A DNA stretch of 64,000 bases. It comes from Candidatus Sumerlaeota bacterium. GTDB lineage: Bacteria > Sumerlaeota > Sumerlaeia > MWCT01 > JAUWMI01. Made by a program: the position numbers and the translations under genes. Every line of letters begins with the position of its first letter. Position 1 is the stretch's first letter. The notes beneath the pieces were generated by a model. That model was not told where the DNA came from and did no database searches. It saw nothing but the letters and a program-made list of their open reading frames with translations. Of the stretch, positions 26,775 through 34,938 are shown piece after piece. Location: assembly GCA_030613245.1 (NCBI GenBank), contig JAUWMI010000010.1, forward strand, positions 37,966-101,965, in the 5' to 3' direction.

Positions 26775-27725
26775 ATGGCCGGCTATTTGAGCAAGTTGGA
26801 GGCGTTGCTGAAGACGAGGCAGTTTGTAGTATGCGCAGAGCTGGAGCCCCCGCAGTCTGCGAATGCCGAGGCTATTTACCGCAAGATGAAGTATTATCGT
26901 GGCGTGGTGGATGCAATTAACGTTACGGATAGCGCATCGGCCGTAGTGCGCATGTCAAGCCTTGCAGTCAGTACGATGCTCGTGCGCGAAGGCCTGGAGC
27001 CGGTGCTGCAGATGACGTGTCGCGATCGCAACCGTATTGCGCTGCAAGGCGATATCCTTGGGGCCGCAGGGTTGGGTGTCAGGAATGTGCTCTGCCTGAC
27101 GGGCGACCACCAGACGCTGGGTGATCATCCGAGTGCCAAAGGGGTTTTTGATCTTGATGCATGCAACTTCCTGCGCATGGTACGGCGCATGCGCGACGAT
27201 AAGCGGTTCTTTTCCGGCGGGGAGATTAAGACCGAGCCGCGACTTTTCATTGGCGCAGGCGCTAATCCGTTTGCTGAGCCCTTCGAGTGGCGTGTGCGCC
27301 ATCTGGCAAAGAAGATTGACGCTGGTGCGGAGTTTGTTCAAACCCAATGCATATTTGACCTGGAACGGTTCGACAAGTACATGGAACAAATTCGAGCCGA
27401 AGGGATTCACGAGCGTGTCTTCATCATTGCAGGCATTTCGCCTGCCAAATCGGCCAGGCCGTTGGAATATATGAAAGAGCACGTATCCGGATTGATGATA
27501 CCTGATGCGCTGATAGCGCGGATGAAGCAGGCGCACGACCCACAAGCCGAAGGGATCGCCGTAGCACTGGAGATCATCGCTCACGTCCGCCAGACACCCG
27601 GTATTCGCGGCGTACATCTCATGCCTCTGAAATGGGCATCTGTGATTCCGACAATTGTGAAAGAAGCAGGCCTGCTGCCACGGCCAGTAGTGGATGTTAC
27701 TGCTCATCCGGTGGCTAATGCATAG
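26775..27725 (+). CDS. metF: Methylenetetrahydrofolate reductase (MetF)
   Basis: FAD-dependent TIM-barrel reductase interconverting methylene- and methyl-tetrahydrofolate, about 316 residues. Motifs include VCAELEPPQSANAEAI (catalytic Glu), QMTCRDRNR, LCLTGDHQTLGDHP and FVQTQCIFDLERF. The ATG at 26775 is preferred; a TTG two codons earlier is possible. It is 16 bases after fhs and followed by a MetV-like gene. That pairing is known from acetogens, where MetF accepts electrons through MetV rather than directly from NADH. Confidence 0.93.
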   Translation: MAGYLSKLEALLKTRQFVVCAELEPPQSANAEAIYRKMKYYRGVVDAINVTDSASAVVRMSSLAVSTMLVREGLEPVLQMTCRDRNRIALQGDILGAAGLGVRNVLCLTGDHQTLGDHPSAKGVFDLDACNFLRMVRRMRDDKRFFSGGEIKTEPRLFIGAGANPFAEPFEWRVRHLAKKIDAGAEFVQTQCIFDLERFDKYMEQIRAEGIHERVFIIAGISPAKSARPLEYMKEHVSGLMIPDALIARMKQAHDPQAEGIAVALEIIAHVRQTPGIRGVHLMPLKWASVIPTIVKEAGLLPRPVVDVTAHPVANA

Positions 27726-27746
27726 TCGCGCGTAACGAGACCTGTT

Positions 27747-28142
27747 ATGAGTATGTCATTATTACTTCGCGATGTTGGATACGGAATCTGCTACAACGCA
27801 GAGCGGATTGCGAAGGTCGTATTGTTTCGCTGTTCTATGTGTGGCCAGTGCATTCTGCGGAGTACTGGATTTGTCTGCCCTATGCGCTGTCCCAAGCAAA
27901 TGCGCAACGGCCCCTGCGGCGGGCCTACCGGCGGAATGTGCGAAGTATACCGCGACCGAAAGTGCATCTGGGTTCGCATATACAAGCGCAATCGGTTCTT
28001 CGGCCAGCTCCCTAAAACCGAACGCCGGATGACGCCGCTGGATTGGGAGCTGTGGGAAAGTGCCGCATGGCTGAATGTGGTGACGAAGAAGATCACTTTG
28101 TCGGGTGAAAGCCGACGTACTAAAGAAGAATTCCAGGATTAG
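27747..28142 (+). CDS. metV: MetV-like methylenetetrahydrofolate reductase C-terminal (zinc/iron-sulfur) protein
   Basis: 131 residues with a dense Cys block: FRCSMCGQCILRSTGFVCP, then RCPKQMRNGPCGG and MCEVYRDRKC. This matches the small MetV partner subunit (MTHFR C-terminal family). MetV connects MetF to electron carriers, often Hdr/Mvh-type or Rnf-linked systems. It begins about 21 bases after metF and is the last gene of the operon. Together with the hydrogenase/Hdr genes at the left edge it suggests electron supply to MetF from H2. Confidence 0.9.
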   Translation: MSMSLLLRDVGYGICYNAERIAKVVLFRCSMCGQCILRSTGFVCPMRCPKQMRNGPCGGPTGGMCEVYRDRKCIWVRIYKRNRFFGQLPKTERRMTPLDWELWESAAWLNVVTKKITLSGESRRTKEEFQD

Positions 28143-28527
28143 CCTCTTTTATGCTCTCCGCTTTATATGTTGTCTTTCTCGCGAATTGTCTCATACCTAT
28201 TTGACATCAAATGTCTGACCCGGCAGCCGTCAATCGCTGTTTTTGTAGTGCAAGGAAGCATGGTCTGTGGGTGGCGTACTTCTGGCTTGACATGCGAAGC
28301 AAATATCATAGTAAGATTGGCGAGTTCAAACGGAATTCGGATAAAGCCTCAGGGGAATCTCCTTGTGCCTGTTGTTTCTTAGCAGCGTTACAGCAGAACG
28401 TGCAGAAGTGGTCGTCGCGTCGAATGCGGATATCGTACCTTCCCAAGCGAATAGCTGAGTACAGTGTGCTGACCTTTGCAAGTCTGGGCTGGACGCTGCT
28501 TTTCCGACTGCGGTCGCAGCGTATGGC
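28143..28527. other. Intergenic stretch after metV
   Basis: About 385 bases. A plus-strand frame of 106 codons (28211-28531) has no recognisable features and unusual composition, so I do not call a gene. No clear promoter or terminator was found. Confidence 0.4.
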
Positions 28528-29091
28528 ATGAAAGTCATCGGGTTACGAGATAAGACAATGAAAGCGTCGCAGACGAAGTTACTTATGCTCAGCGGCTGGG
28601 TTTATAGCCTGGTTTATGAGTTGGTTTTAATTGGCGGGTTTCCATATGCTGCTTACAGGCTGGAGCAGCTTGCGCACCTCAAGATGCTCCCATCCGCGTT
28701 GATACTAAAAGTGCCGGCCCTGTTTCTGATTATTGGAGGGCTTGTGATATCAGGTGCCTGCATGGCTCCATTCAGTCGTCGGGGCCACGGTACACCGGCG
28801 TGCTTTAGGCCAGCACAGGAGCTGATGGCTCAGGGGATATACCGCTATTGCCGGAATCCGATAATTCTGGGGAATGTCGTTACGGTTTTAGGCCTTGGCC
28901 TCTTTTTCCAATCAGTATTTATTTTACTTTACGCGATGGTGTTGGCTTTGGGATTTCACTTCTACTTTGTGGTGATTGAGGAACCTCGGCTGGAGTTGCG
29001 CTTCGGTGATGCCTATCGCCAGTACGCACAGCACGTGCACCGGTGGGTGCCGCGGATAAGAACCCGTTGGCACGAGAAGGGGAAGAGTTAA
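28528..29091 (+). CDS. Isoprenylcysteine carboxyl methyltransferase/PEMT-type membrane methyltransferase
   Basis: 187 residues with four or five membrane helices. The C-terminal half has the family pattern MAQGIYRYCRNPIILGNVVT, then VVIEEPRLELRFGDAYRQYA ending near the C-terminus. Such enzymes methylate lipids, quinones or small molecules with S-adenosylmethionine; the substrate here is unknown. The start may instead be the ATG at 28558. Its TAA overlaps the stop of the convergent zinc-ribbon gene by four bases (TTAA). Confidence 0.8.
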   Translation: MKVIGLRDKTMKASQTKLLMLSGWVYSLVYELVLIGGFPYAAYRLEQLAHLKMLPSALILKVPALFLIIGGLVISGACMAPFSRRGHGTPACFRPAQELMAQGIYRYCRNPIILGNVVTVLGLGLFFQSVFILLYAMVLALGFHFYFVVIEEPRLELRFGDAYRQYAQHVHRWVPRIRTRWHEKGKS

Positions 29092-29390
29092 TCAAGGTCA
29101 ATGGGACGCAGCGGCTTTTCAGGTGGGCCTTCTTCTTTGGCCCTTTTTAGTTCTTCCTCGAAGATCTTATCGAGTTTCGCCTTACGGTCCTGCATGCGCT
29201 TCTTGGTGTCCTGTACTTTCGATTCAATAAATTCTTTCTGCCCTCTGACCTTTTTCATCGCATCTTGAAAGCGATCACCGCTCGACTCCTCAAGAATTGG
29301 TCGCCGCTCTTCCAGTATTTTCCCTTCTTTGCGATCAACAATTAGAATGGTTTTGCAGCAGGGACACGTCACTTTGATTGTCTCGTACAT
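29088..29390 (-). CDS. Small zinc-ribbon/coiled-coil protein
   Basis: 100 residues, function unknown. The N-terminus holds one CPCC knuckle (VTCPCCKTILIVDRKEGKIL), followed by a long charged coiled coil (residues about 40-90, for example KKVRGQKEFIESKVQDTKKR). Only one CxxC pair is present, so any metal site must form between two copies. GGAGG-like sequence lies upstream of the start. It is convergent with the membrane methyltransferase. Confidence 0.7.
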   Translation of the reverse strand: MYETIKVTCPCCKTILIVDRKEGKILEERRPILEESSGDRFQDAMKKVRGQKEFIESKVQDTKKRMQDRKAKLDKIFEEELKRAKEEGPPEKPLRPIDLD

Positions 29391-29591
29391 GATCAGCTTC
29401 CTCCTTTATCTCTGGAGGCTTGTGCAATTCTGATGTTAATCTGCTACTACAGGAGAGCGCGGTTTGCAAGTATTTCCGGAAAGCAAACTGGAATAGCACA
29501 AATCACGGAGATCTAGTTGGCTTTGCAGCATTTCAAAAGATGCATTTCACCTGACATGATCACTGTATCCAGTTTTTTCCAGCAAGACCAA

Positions 29592-29617
29592 GTAGGGCGT
29601 ATTGCAATACGCCCCTA
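29592..29617. repeat. GTAGGGGC-family palindrome, copy 1
   Basis: Inverted repeat with arms GTAGGGCGTATTG and CAATACGCCCCTAC; the left arm lacks one G relative to the copy at 48691. It lies just beyond the 3' end of the large minus-strand amidase gene and could act as a transcript-end hairpin. Confidence 0.8.
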
Positions 29618-29648
29618 CTCAGTATTCCGGGGTTCGTTTGATTGACGT

Positions 29649-32600
29649 CTAAGGAATCGTGAGATAATCAATCGCAACGCTGTCCATGTAGATGGTACCG
29701 CCCTTCGTCGCATCGAAGTCAAGCATATCGATCACGACGATAAACCCATCCTGTCCCGTTGTTGGTGAGCCGGGCAGCGTTGGGGTCTCGAAGTAGACAT
29801 CGTAGTCAGTACCAAGGACTTCTGGCATTGCTCCTGGGCCGATACCCTGGCTGTTCAGCTCCATTGTCGCGGTCATCTGGCCGTCTTCATTCTGGCACCG
29901 CAGTCTGACCTGTGGCATGTCGTTTCGCGCCGACTCAGTCGGGCACCTCAGCGTATATGTCGCCCGGTAGAGCTTATCCGCCACATATGTCAGCTCATTT
30001 GCCGTCCCGCTCGACTGCCAGAATCCATAATTGCTGGCGTTAGCAACGGTGGACGTAATGGAGAGCGTGCCCGTGCCTGCTCCGCCTGAGATAACTGGGC
30101 CAAACCCTACGTTGGTCATGAATCCCCAGTTGGAAAAGTCGCCAGCTGAGTCGTAGATATCGACCAGTGTGCCAATGCTCGGACGAGGGAACCGCTCCAC
30201 TGTAACCTGATCAACATAGTGCACCCCATACTGCCCTGCGCTGAAATCAAGCATGTCAAAGGCAACACCCATGTCGCCGCTCAGGATCGGCGCAAAGTAG
30301 CAAGCGTATTCTTTCGTTGTTGGATCAGTTGGCAAGGAGTTGCTGAGTGAGCCTGAGGCATTCACTACCTGCGTTGCGGACTCGAGCGCTTGATCATGGA
30401 TCCAGCGCATGCGGAACTGCGGATTCTGAGACGCCGTGGCTTGACTGGATGAAACCAGGTACCTGGCCCTGTATACATTACCCGCCACGTAATAAATATC
30501 GGTCGGCGGGCTTTGCCAGAACCCCACGCGACTCGTTGAATCACTTGCTGAGCTGATGCTGATTCGGCCACCACTATAGCTGGACGATGCCCCGGAGAAC
30601 CCCGTACCACTTAGCCCCAGGAATGTCCAACCCTCAACAGATGAATCAAACGTATATTCCCTGACGGGTATAGTTGTCGTTGGGGTCGGAGTAGGAGTAG
30701 GCGTTGGCGTGGCTGTTCCGAAGAAGACAAGCACGGCCTGCATCACGGAATTGCGCACGCTTGCGCTGGTGATGGTCTCGAAGGGAAAGCCAAGCATCAC
30801 GATGCGCCGGTTGGGCGACCCGCCGCTGTACTGGATCGCGGCTACATTTCCACCACCGCTGGTGGGGCTGAAGGTGGCGTCATCGAAATAGAGGTTGCCG
30901 GTGTCGCCTGCGCCCAATTTGTGCACTTCAATGCTGTCAAAGATCACGGTGGATCCGGAGATGGCATTGTCGCCCGACCCAAACCAGCGGGTGCCCGGGT
31001 TGTTCGCAATATCATTCCAGGTGATCTCCTGCCACCCAGTGAAGTTAATGGTCGTATAGTTATTGGCAAAGAGCTCGATGTCCACAGGATCGCGCAGGGT
31101 TATGCGGATCTGGTGGCCCGAGTTGTCGCCATAGATCCAGAGGGACAAGTCGGAAGCAGCCGGGAACTGGGGTTGGCTACTATTGTATTCTCGGATGTGG
31201 CTACCAGCGCCCCAAACATAGTAGAGATCCCCGGACCCGGAGCCTTCGTGGGTAGGGGAGCTGGCGATGACGAACGAGCTCGTAGGGTCAGCGCTTGTCT
31301 GGCCTGAGTAATTGGGATCCATCCACCCGCCAATCGCTTCGAAGTTGTCGATAGAAGTGGCGCCTCCGCTCCCGCCATAGTTCATGGCGAGGGTAGAGCC
31401 AGTGTTGGCGCTGATGATGTCGGGCCAGTCGACGTCATAAATAGAGGAGCCGTTGTCGAAGGTCAGCGAGATGCCGTCGAAGATACTCCCTGTGGCGCCG
31501 GAGGCGGTATAGGTATTGGCGTCGTTGCCCATGTAGTCGGCGTGGAGGGTGTTCTCGTAGAATGTGCGTCCGTTGTTGTACCCGTCGAGGTCATAGCCAA
31601 TCTCAGAGCCGCTGACAAAAAGACGGCCGCCGCCATTGAGGAAGTTGGTCACGCGCGTCTGCTCTGTCGCGCTGAAAGCGTCATGGCCTGTACTATTCCC
31701 GTCCGGGTCTCTCTCGGACTCCTCACCGAGAATCCAGATGACGGTGTGGTAGTCGGTGAGATAGATCTGGTTATCTATGATCGCCTCGTTCGAGCAGGAG
31801 TCGAAGTCGAGTCCGTAGGCATCAATCGCCTCGGCATGGGCGATCACATAGTCGTAAGTGTTCATAAGCCACAGGTAGCCGCGGTGTAGGTCTTGAGCGT
31901 CATAGGGATCGTCCTCAACGATGTTCGCGAAGCGGTCTATCCTGTCAAAGCCATTGACGATCAGAACCGACGCGGAGCCTGATGAGCGAACGCGCACGGC
32001 CAGTGTCTCGGTTGGAAACGACTCGCCGCCGCTGTTGGTTGCAGTCACGCGGAAGTAGTAGACCTCGCCCGGGGTGAGGCCAAGTACTGTCGTTGAGGTA
32101 CTGCCGACGGCGACGCCATTGTCGAAGCCCTTGCCGGTGGTCGACTGGTAGACGCGGTAGCCCGTTGCTGCATCGCCGAGCAGATTGTTGCCTGTGTTGT
32201 AGGGCGGGGCGTCCCAGGCAATGGCGACTCCGCCTGACCCGTTGTTTGTTACGCGCAGGTTGGTCGGCGGCTCGGGCAGTAGGGTGAGGTCGTTGAACTC
32301 GCTGTTGCCGTTACTCACGTAGTAATAGTTATAATAGAACTTCACCATGCCCTGGTAGACGGCGCGGGCGGTCAGACGGCGGAAGTTTGGCTCCCTGAGA
32401 TCCTCGGCGTCGGCGGGCGTGTCGTGGAAGGCGATCTCGTGGAGACTGGCCGGCATGTCATCGTTGTTGGAGGGGTTGATCTCCCCGAAGTTGGCCGTTT
32501 TTAAACCCCGGTTGGTCCACTCAGTATCCCATCCTGTTATGATGTCATTGATCAGCTCATTATGTATATAGTTACGAAGGATGTCACCCCCGACCACGCC

Positions 32601-34121
32601 ATCGAAAAGCCCTCCCCATCCTGCGCTGGAGTAGGCGAAGCTCGAGGTACCCGTATAGGGATTAGGGGCGTTGGTATGCCAGGAGACGTAGACGGCGTTG
32701 TTATTGGAGCCCCCCTCCCAGGAATCCTCGCATTCCCAGTCGGCGTAGCGCGGCATGGCCCAGACTGTGCCGTTGGAGTATGTATGCCCCATGAAGCCCG
32801 CATAGTACTTGCCCGACTCTTCCCAGCGCGGCTCGCCGCTCACGCTTCCACCATCAGAATAGTCGCCCATGCCACCGCCGAATCGCACGGCGTCGGCAAC
32901 GACATAGTTGCCTGCTGTGGAGCTCTGGTTGTCAATCATCACCGAGCCGATCGTCTGGTTGCTTCCCGCCACGAAATAGAAAGTCCCAACGTATTTCCAG
33001 GTATACCCGTCGCGGTTCTGGTTTTGAGTCCAGATGGTCGAGCCGCCGGTGTGGTTGATCGTGATCCGAGCATCGCTGGTGGTCGTTCCAGTACCTGCAG
33101 TTCGGTACCAGACGTAAACGGCATAGTGCCCGTCCGCGGGAATGTTGGGTGTGAAGGTGGCGGTGGCCGTAGGCGAGCCTGTCACCGTGGTCGTTCTCTG
33201 GAGGTCTCCGTTGTAAGCGTCCGAGAGCGATACCGTGGACCACGACCCTGTGCTCGAGTGGCCGGCGTCGCCGTTGTCGACGATTACCATGTTCGCATTG
33301 AGATCGCGCTCTCGGCAGGTGTAGACGCGGGCCCCTGCGTTCCACAGGTAATGAGTCAGGTGCTGGAGCACAGCCTCGGCGTTGCTCAGATCCTCGATGA
33401 TGTTGTTTGTGTTGGGGCGCTGTGTGGCCCACCGCCCCAGGCCGCTGCTATAGTACCAGCCGTGGCCGGGACTCAGGAAGATTGACGCTCCAGTAAGGGC
33501 ACCGGTTGGCTGAGGTTGCCCTCGCACCGGTGGCTGCCCGAGCATCTGAGGGGCCGCGACAGGTTCGACGGTGTCGGTACGTTCAATCTTGGGCTTGTCA
33601 ATGGGCGGAGGGAGAGCAGGAAGGAAGTCGGAGAGGGGGTGGTAGTCTGAGTCGCCAGGAGTACGTGCCAATATTGTGAGAGACTTGAGCCCTGGGGTAC
33701 CTTCTCCCAGAACTATGCTTATATGGACGATGTTTTCGAATGTCAATTCATCAAGCCCACCGTACAGGAACTCGACTGGCAGAGTGAGTAGCACGGTTGC
33801 ACATCCGTCAATGACGTCCACCCGATCAAGCACACTACCAGGAGGAAAAAGACCTGATAGGCGGACAGCGGCCTCGGAAGCCGTCGGGCCAGCCAGCTGA
33901 GCGGTCACCATCCGCTCAAGCGTCGCTATCATTCCTTGGTCAGGGGATTGGGCCGCTTGCTGAGCCGCAGCGATAGAGGGATCTTCCCGCTCGACCCAGA
34001 CTGGGACGTCATTCTCTATGAGCAGAATTTGGAAGTTGGACGCATGTACCTGTGCTGGAGCGAGACAGATCAGCAGCCCAAGGACAGCAATCTGCAAGGT
34101 TCTGACGATTGAGGAATGCAT
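29649..34121 (-). CDS. Secreted multidomain N-acetylmuramoyl-L-alanine amidase-like protein
   Basis: About 1490 residues with a signal peptide (LQIAVLGLLICLAPAQVHA). The ATG at 34121 is preferred because AGGAGG lies 10 bases before it. Domains in order: a GerMN-like region (about 30-150; FPPGSVLDRVDVIDGCATVL), an Amidase_3-type fold whose first half (about 212-275) has SPGHG and NIIED, a golvesin/xanthan-lyase-like beta domain inserted at about 276-415 (YAVYVWYRTAG, VADAVRFGGG), then the second amidase half (about 475-600) with VSWHTNAP and LHEIAFHDTP. All expected zinc ligands and the catalytic Glu are present. After that come FN3 (about 617-713), a Rossmann-like domain (about 720-840; SVLIVNGFDR), a carbohydrate-binding-like domain, a PTPT linker and two related beta-sandwich repeats to the end. 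It probably cleaves peptidoglycan stem peptides outside the cell. Confidence 0.85.
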   Translation of the reverse strand: MHSSIVRTLQIAVLGLLICLAPAQVHASNFQILLIENDVPVWVEREDPSIAAAQQAAQSPDQGMIATLERMVTAQLAGPTASEAAVRLSGLFPPGSVLDRVDVIDGCATVLLTLPVEFLYGGLDELTFENIVHISIVLGEGTPGLKSLTILARTPGDSDYHPLSDFLPALPPPIDKPKIERTDTVEPVAAPQMLGQPPVRGQPQPTGALTGASIFLSPGHGWYYSSGLGRWATQRPNTNNIIEDLSNAEAVLQHLTHYLWNAGARVYTCRERDLNANMVIVDNGDAGHSSTGSWSTVSLSDAYNGDLQRTTTVTGSPTATATFTPNIPADGHYAVYVWYRTAGTGTTTSDARITINHTGGSTIWTQNQNRDGYTWKYVGTFYFVAGSNQTIGSVMIDNQSSTAGNYVVADAVRFGGGMGDYSDGGSVSGEPRWEESGKYYAGFMGHTYSNGTVWAMPRYADWECEDSWEGGSNNNAVYVSWHTNAPNPYTGTSSFAYSSAGWGGLFDGVVGGDILRNYIHNELINDIITGWDTEWTNRGLKTANFGEINPSNNDDMPASLHEIAFHDTPADAEDLREPNFRRLTARAVYQGMVKFYYNYYYVSNGNSEFNDLTLLPEPPTNLRVTNNGSGGVAIAWDAPPYNTGNNLLGDAATGYRVYQSTTGKGFDNGVAVGSTSTTVLGLTPGEVYYFRVTATNSGGESFPTETLAVRVRSSGSASVLIVNGFDRIDRFANIVEDDPYDAQDLHRGYLWLMNTYDYVIAHAEAIDAYGLDFDSCSNEAIIDNQIYLTDYHTVIWILGEESERDPDGNSTGHDAFSATEQTRVTNFLNGGGRLFVSGSEIGYDLDGYNNGRTFYENTLHADYMGNDANTYTASGATGSIFDGISLTFDNGSSIYDVDWPDIISANTGSTLAMNYGGSGGATSIDNFEAIGGWMDPNYSGQTSADPTSSFVIASSPTHEGSGSGDLYYVWGAGSHIREYNSSQPQFPAASDLSLWIYGDNSGHQIRITLRDPVDIELFANNYTTINFTGWQEITWNDIANNPGTRWFGSGDNAISGSTVIFDSIEVHKLGAGDTGNLYFDDATFSPTSGGGNVAAIQYSGGSPNRRIVMLGFPFETITSASVRNSVMQAVLVFFGTATPTPTPTPTPTTTIPVREYTFDSSVEGWTFLGLSGTGFSGASSSYSGGRISISSASDSTSRVGFWQSPPTDIYYVAGNVYRARYLVSSSQATASQNPQFRMRWIHDQALESATQVVNASGSLSNSLPTDPTTKEYACYFAPILSGDMGVAFDMLDFSAGQYGVHYVDQVTVERFPRPSIGTLVDIYDSAGDFSNWGFMTNVGFGPVISGGAGTGTLSITSTVANASNYGFWQSSGTANELTYVADKLYRATYTLRCPTESARNDMPQVRLRCQNEDGQMTATMELNSQGIGPGAMPEVLGTDYDVYFETPTLPGSPTTGQDGFIVVIDMLDFDATKGGTIYMDSVAIDYLTIP

Positions 34122-34399
34122 TGGGAACATACCTCCTGTTATTTGGATCCCTGACCCATGGTGAGGTGATAGGACATTGCTTTTCAAACCGCGAAGCTTC
34201 GGTTGCCTGTTATTCTAACAATTTGGCATGTAAGACGAGAGTCTGCGCAATTTGCTTACAATATGGCAGTAATTTATTACCCAAAAAAGAAGCGGCGTCA
34301 AGGAATGTTTGGTTTTTGCGCAGGATTATGTATGAGAAATGATATTTCGCGCTCCTTATTTAATGTGCGAGTGAGATCGCCATTTCTCTTTTTTAATTT

Positions 34400-34428
34400 T
34401 TGGCATTGATTTTTTAAACGTCTATAAT
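34400..34428 (+). promoter_or_regulatory. Strong sigma70-type promoter for the small secreted protein and beta-helix gene
   Basis: TTGGCA (34400-34405), a 17-base spacer and a perfect TATAAT (34423-34428), in an AT-rich stretch. It would give a leader of about 150 bases before the ATG at 34588. A weaker pair, TTGACT (34510) and TAATTG (34534), lies closer to the gene. Confidence 0.6.
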
Positions 34429-34587
34429 CTCGTCGCATTATTTTTTGATGATAACGCATCAGGGGCCAGAGTGGTTTTACAAATAATAAAATTATGTGAA
34501 AAAATTCCTTGACTTCATGACATTAAATCTGCTAATTGAAATTTAATTAAGGGTTATCCGAAAATCCTCTTATAGGAGGTTTCGAGC

Positions 34588-34899
34588 ATGATAGGAAGAC
34601 TGTGCAAAGGGATTACTGAAAAGCAATACTGTGTTTTCTATTGGAAACGGATTTGCGCGTTCTGCCTTGCTGCAATGCTCTTGGCGGCTCTGGCTGCGGC
34701 TGCGGACTATTCGCTTGACTACGCGGCGATTGGCATTGGCGGTGATCAGAGTCAAACGGCAGATTATGAAGTGGTTTGGCTACTAAAAGCCGATGGTGTT
34801 GATGGCGAGTCGCAAGCCAGCACTGACTATTCGGTAGCTTCAACCACCGGTTTCAAAGAGGACACCGAAACAAGAGTGGACGACTGGATGCTGTATTAG
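34588..34899 (+). CDS. Small secreted protein of unknown function
   Basis: 103 residues, not recognised. A textbook AGGAGGT precedes the ATG by 9-10 bases. Residues about 20-39 form a signal peptide (ICAFCLAAMLLAALAAAADY). The mature part of about 65 residues is acidic and has two similar DYS-type segments (ADYSLDYAAIGIGGDQSQ and STDYSVASTTGFKEDTE). It begins a probable two-gene unit with the beta-helix protein 39 bases downstream. Promoter and ribosome site suggest it is well expressed. Confidence 0.7.
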   Translation: MIGRLCKGITEKQYCVFYWKRICAFCLAAMLLAALAAAADYSLDYAAIGIGGDQSQTADYEVVWLLKADGVDGESQASTDYSVASTTGFKEDTETRVDDWMLY

Positions 34900-34938
34900 T
34901 CGGAAGTAAATAGAAACTTTCTGAAAGGAGAATGCACC

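Noticed and set aside
28211..28531. 106-codon plus-strand frame after metV
   Set aside because: No ribosome site, no recognisable pattern, odd Cys/Arg-rich composition, and it overlaps the membrane methyltransferase start.
30690..30715. Short tandem repeat (GTAGG/GTTGG type) that could be a microsatellite
   Set aside because: It encodes the PTPTPTPT linker of the amidase, so it is explained by the protein.
32562..33485. 307-codon plus-strand frame
   Set aside because: Lies wholly antisense to the secreted amidase, whose frame has a signal peptide and clear domains; this is a mirror frame produced by codon bias.
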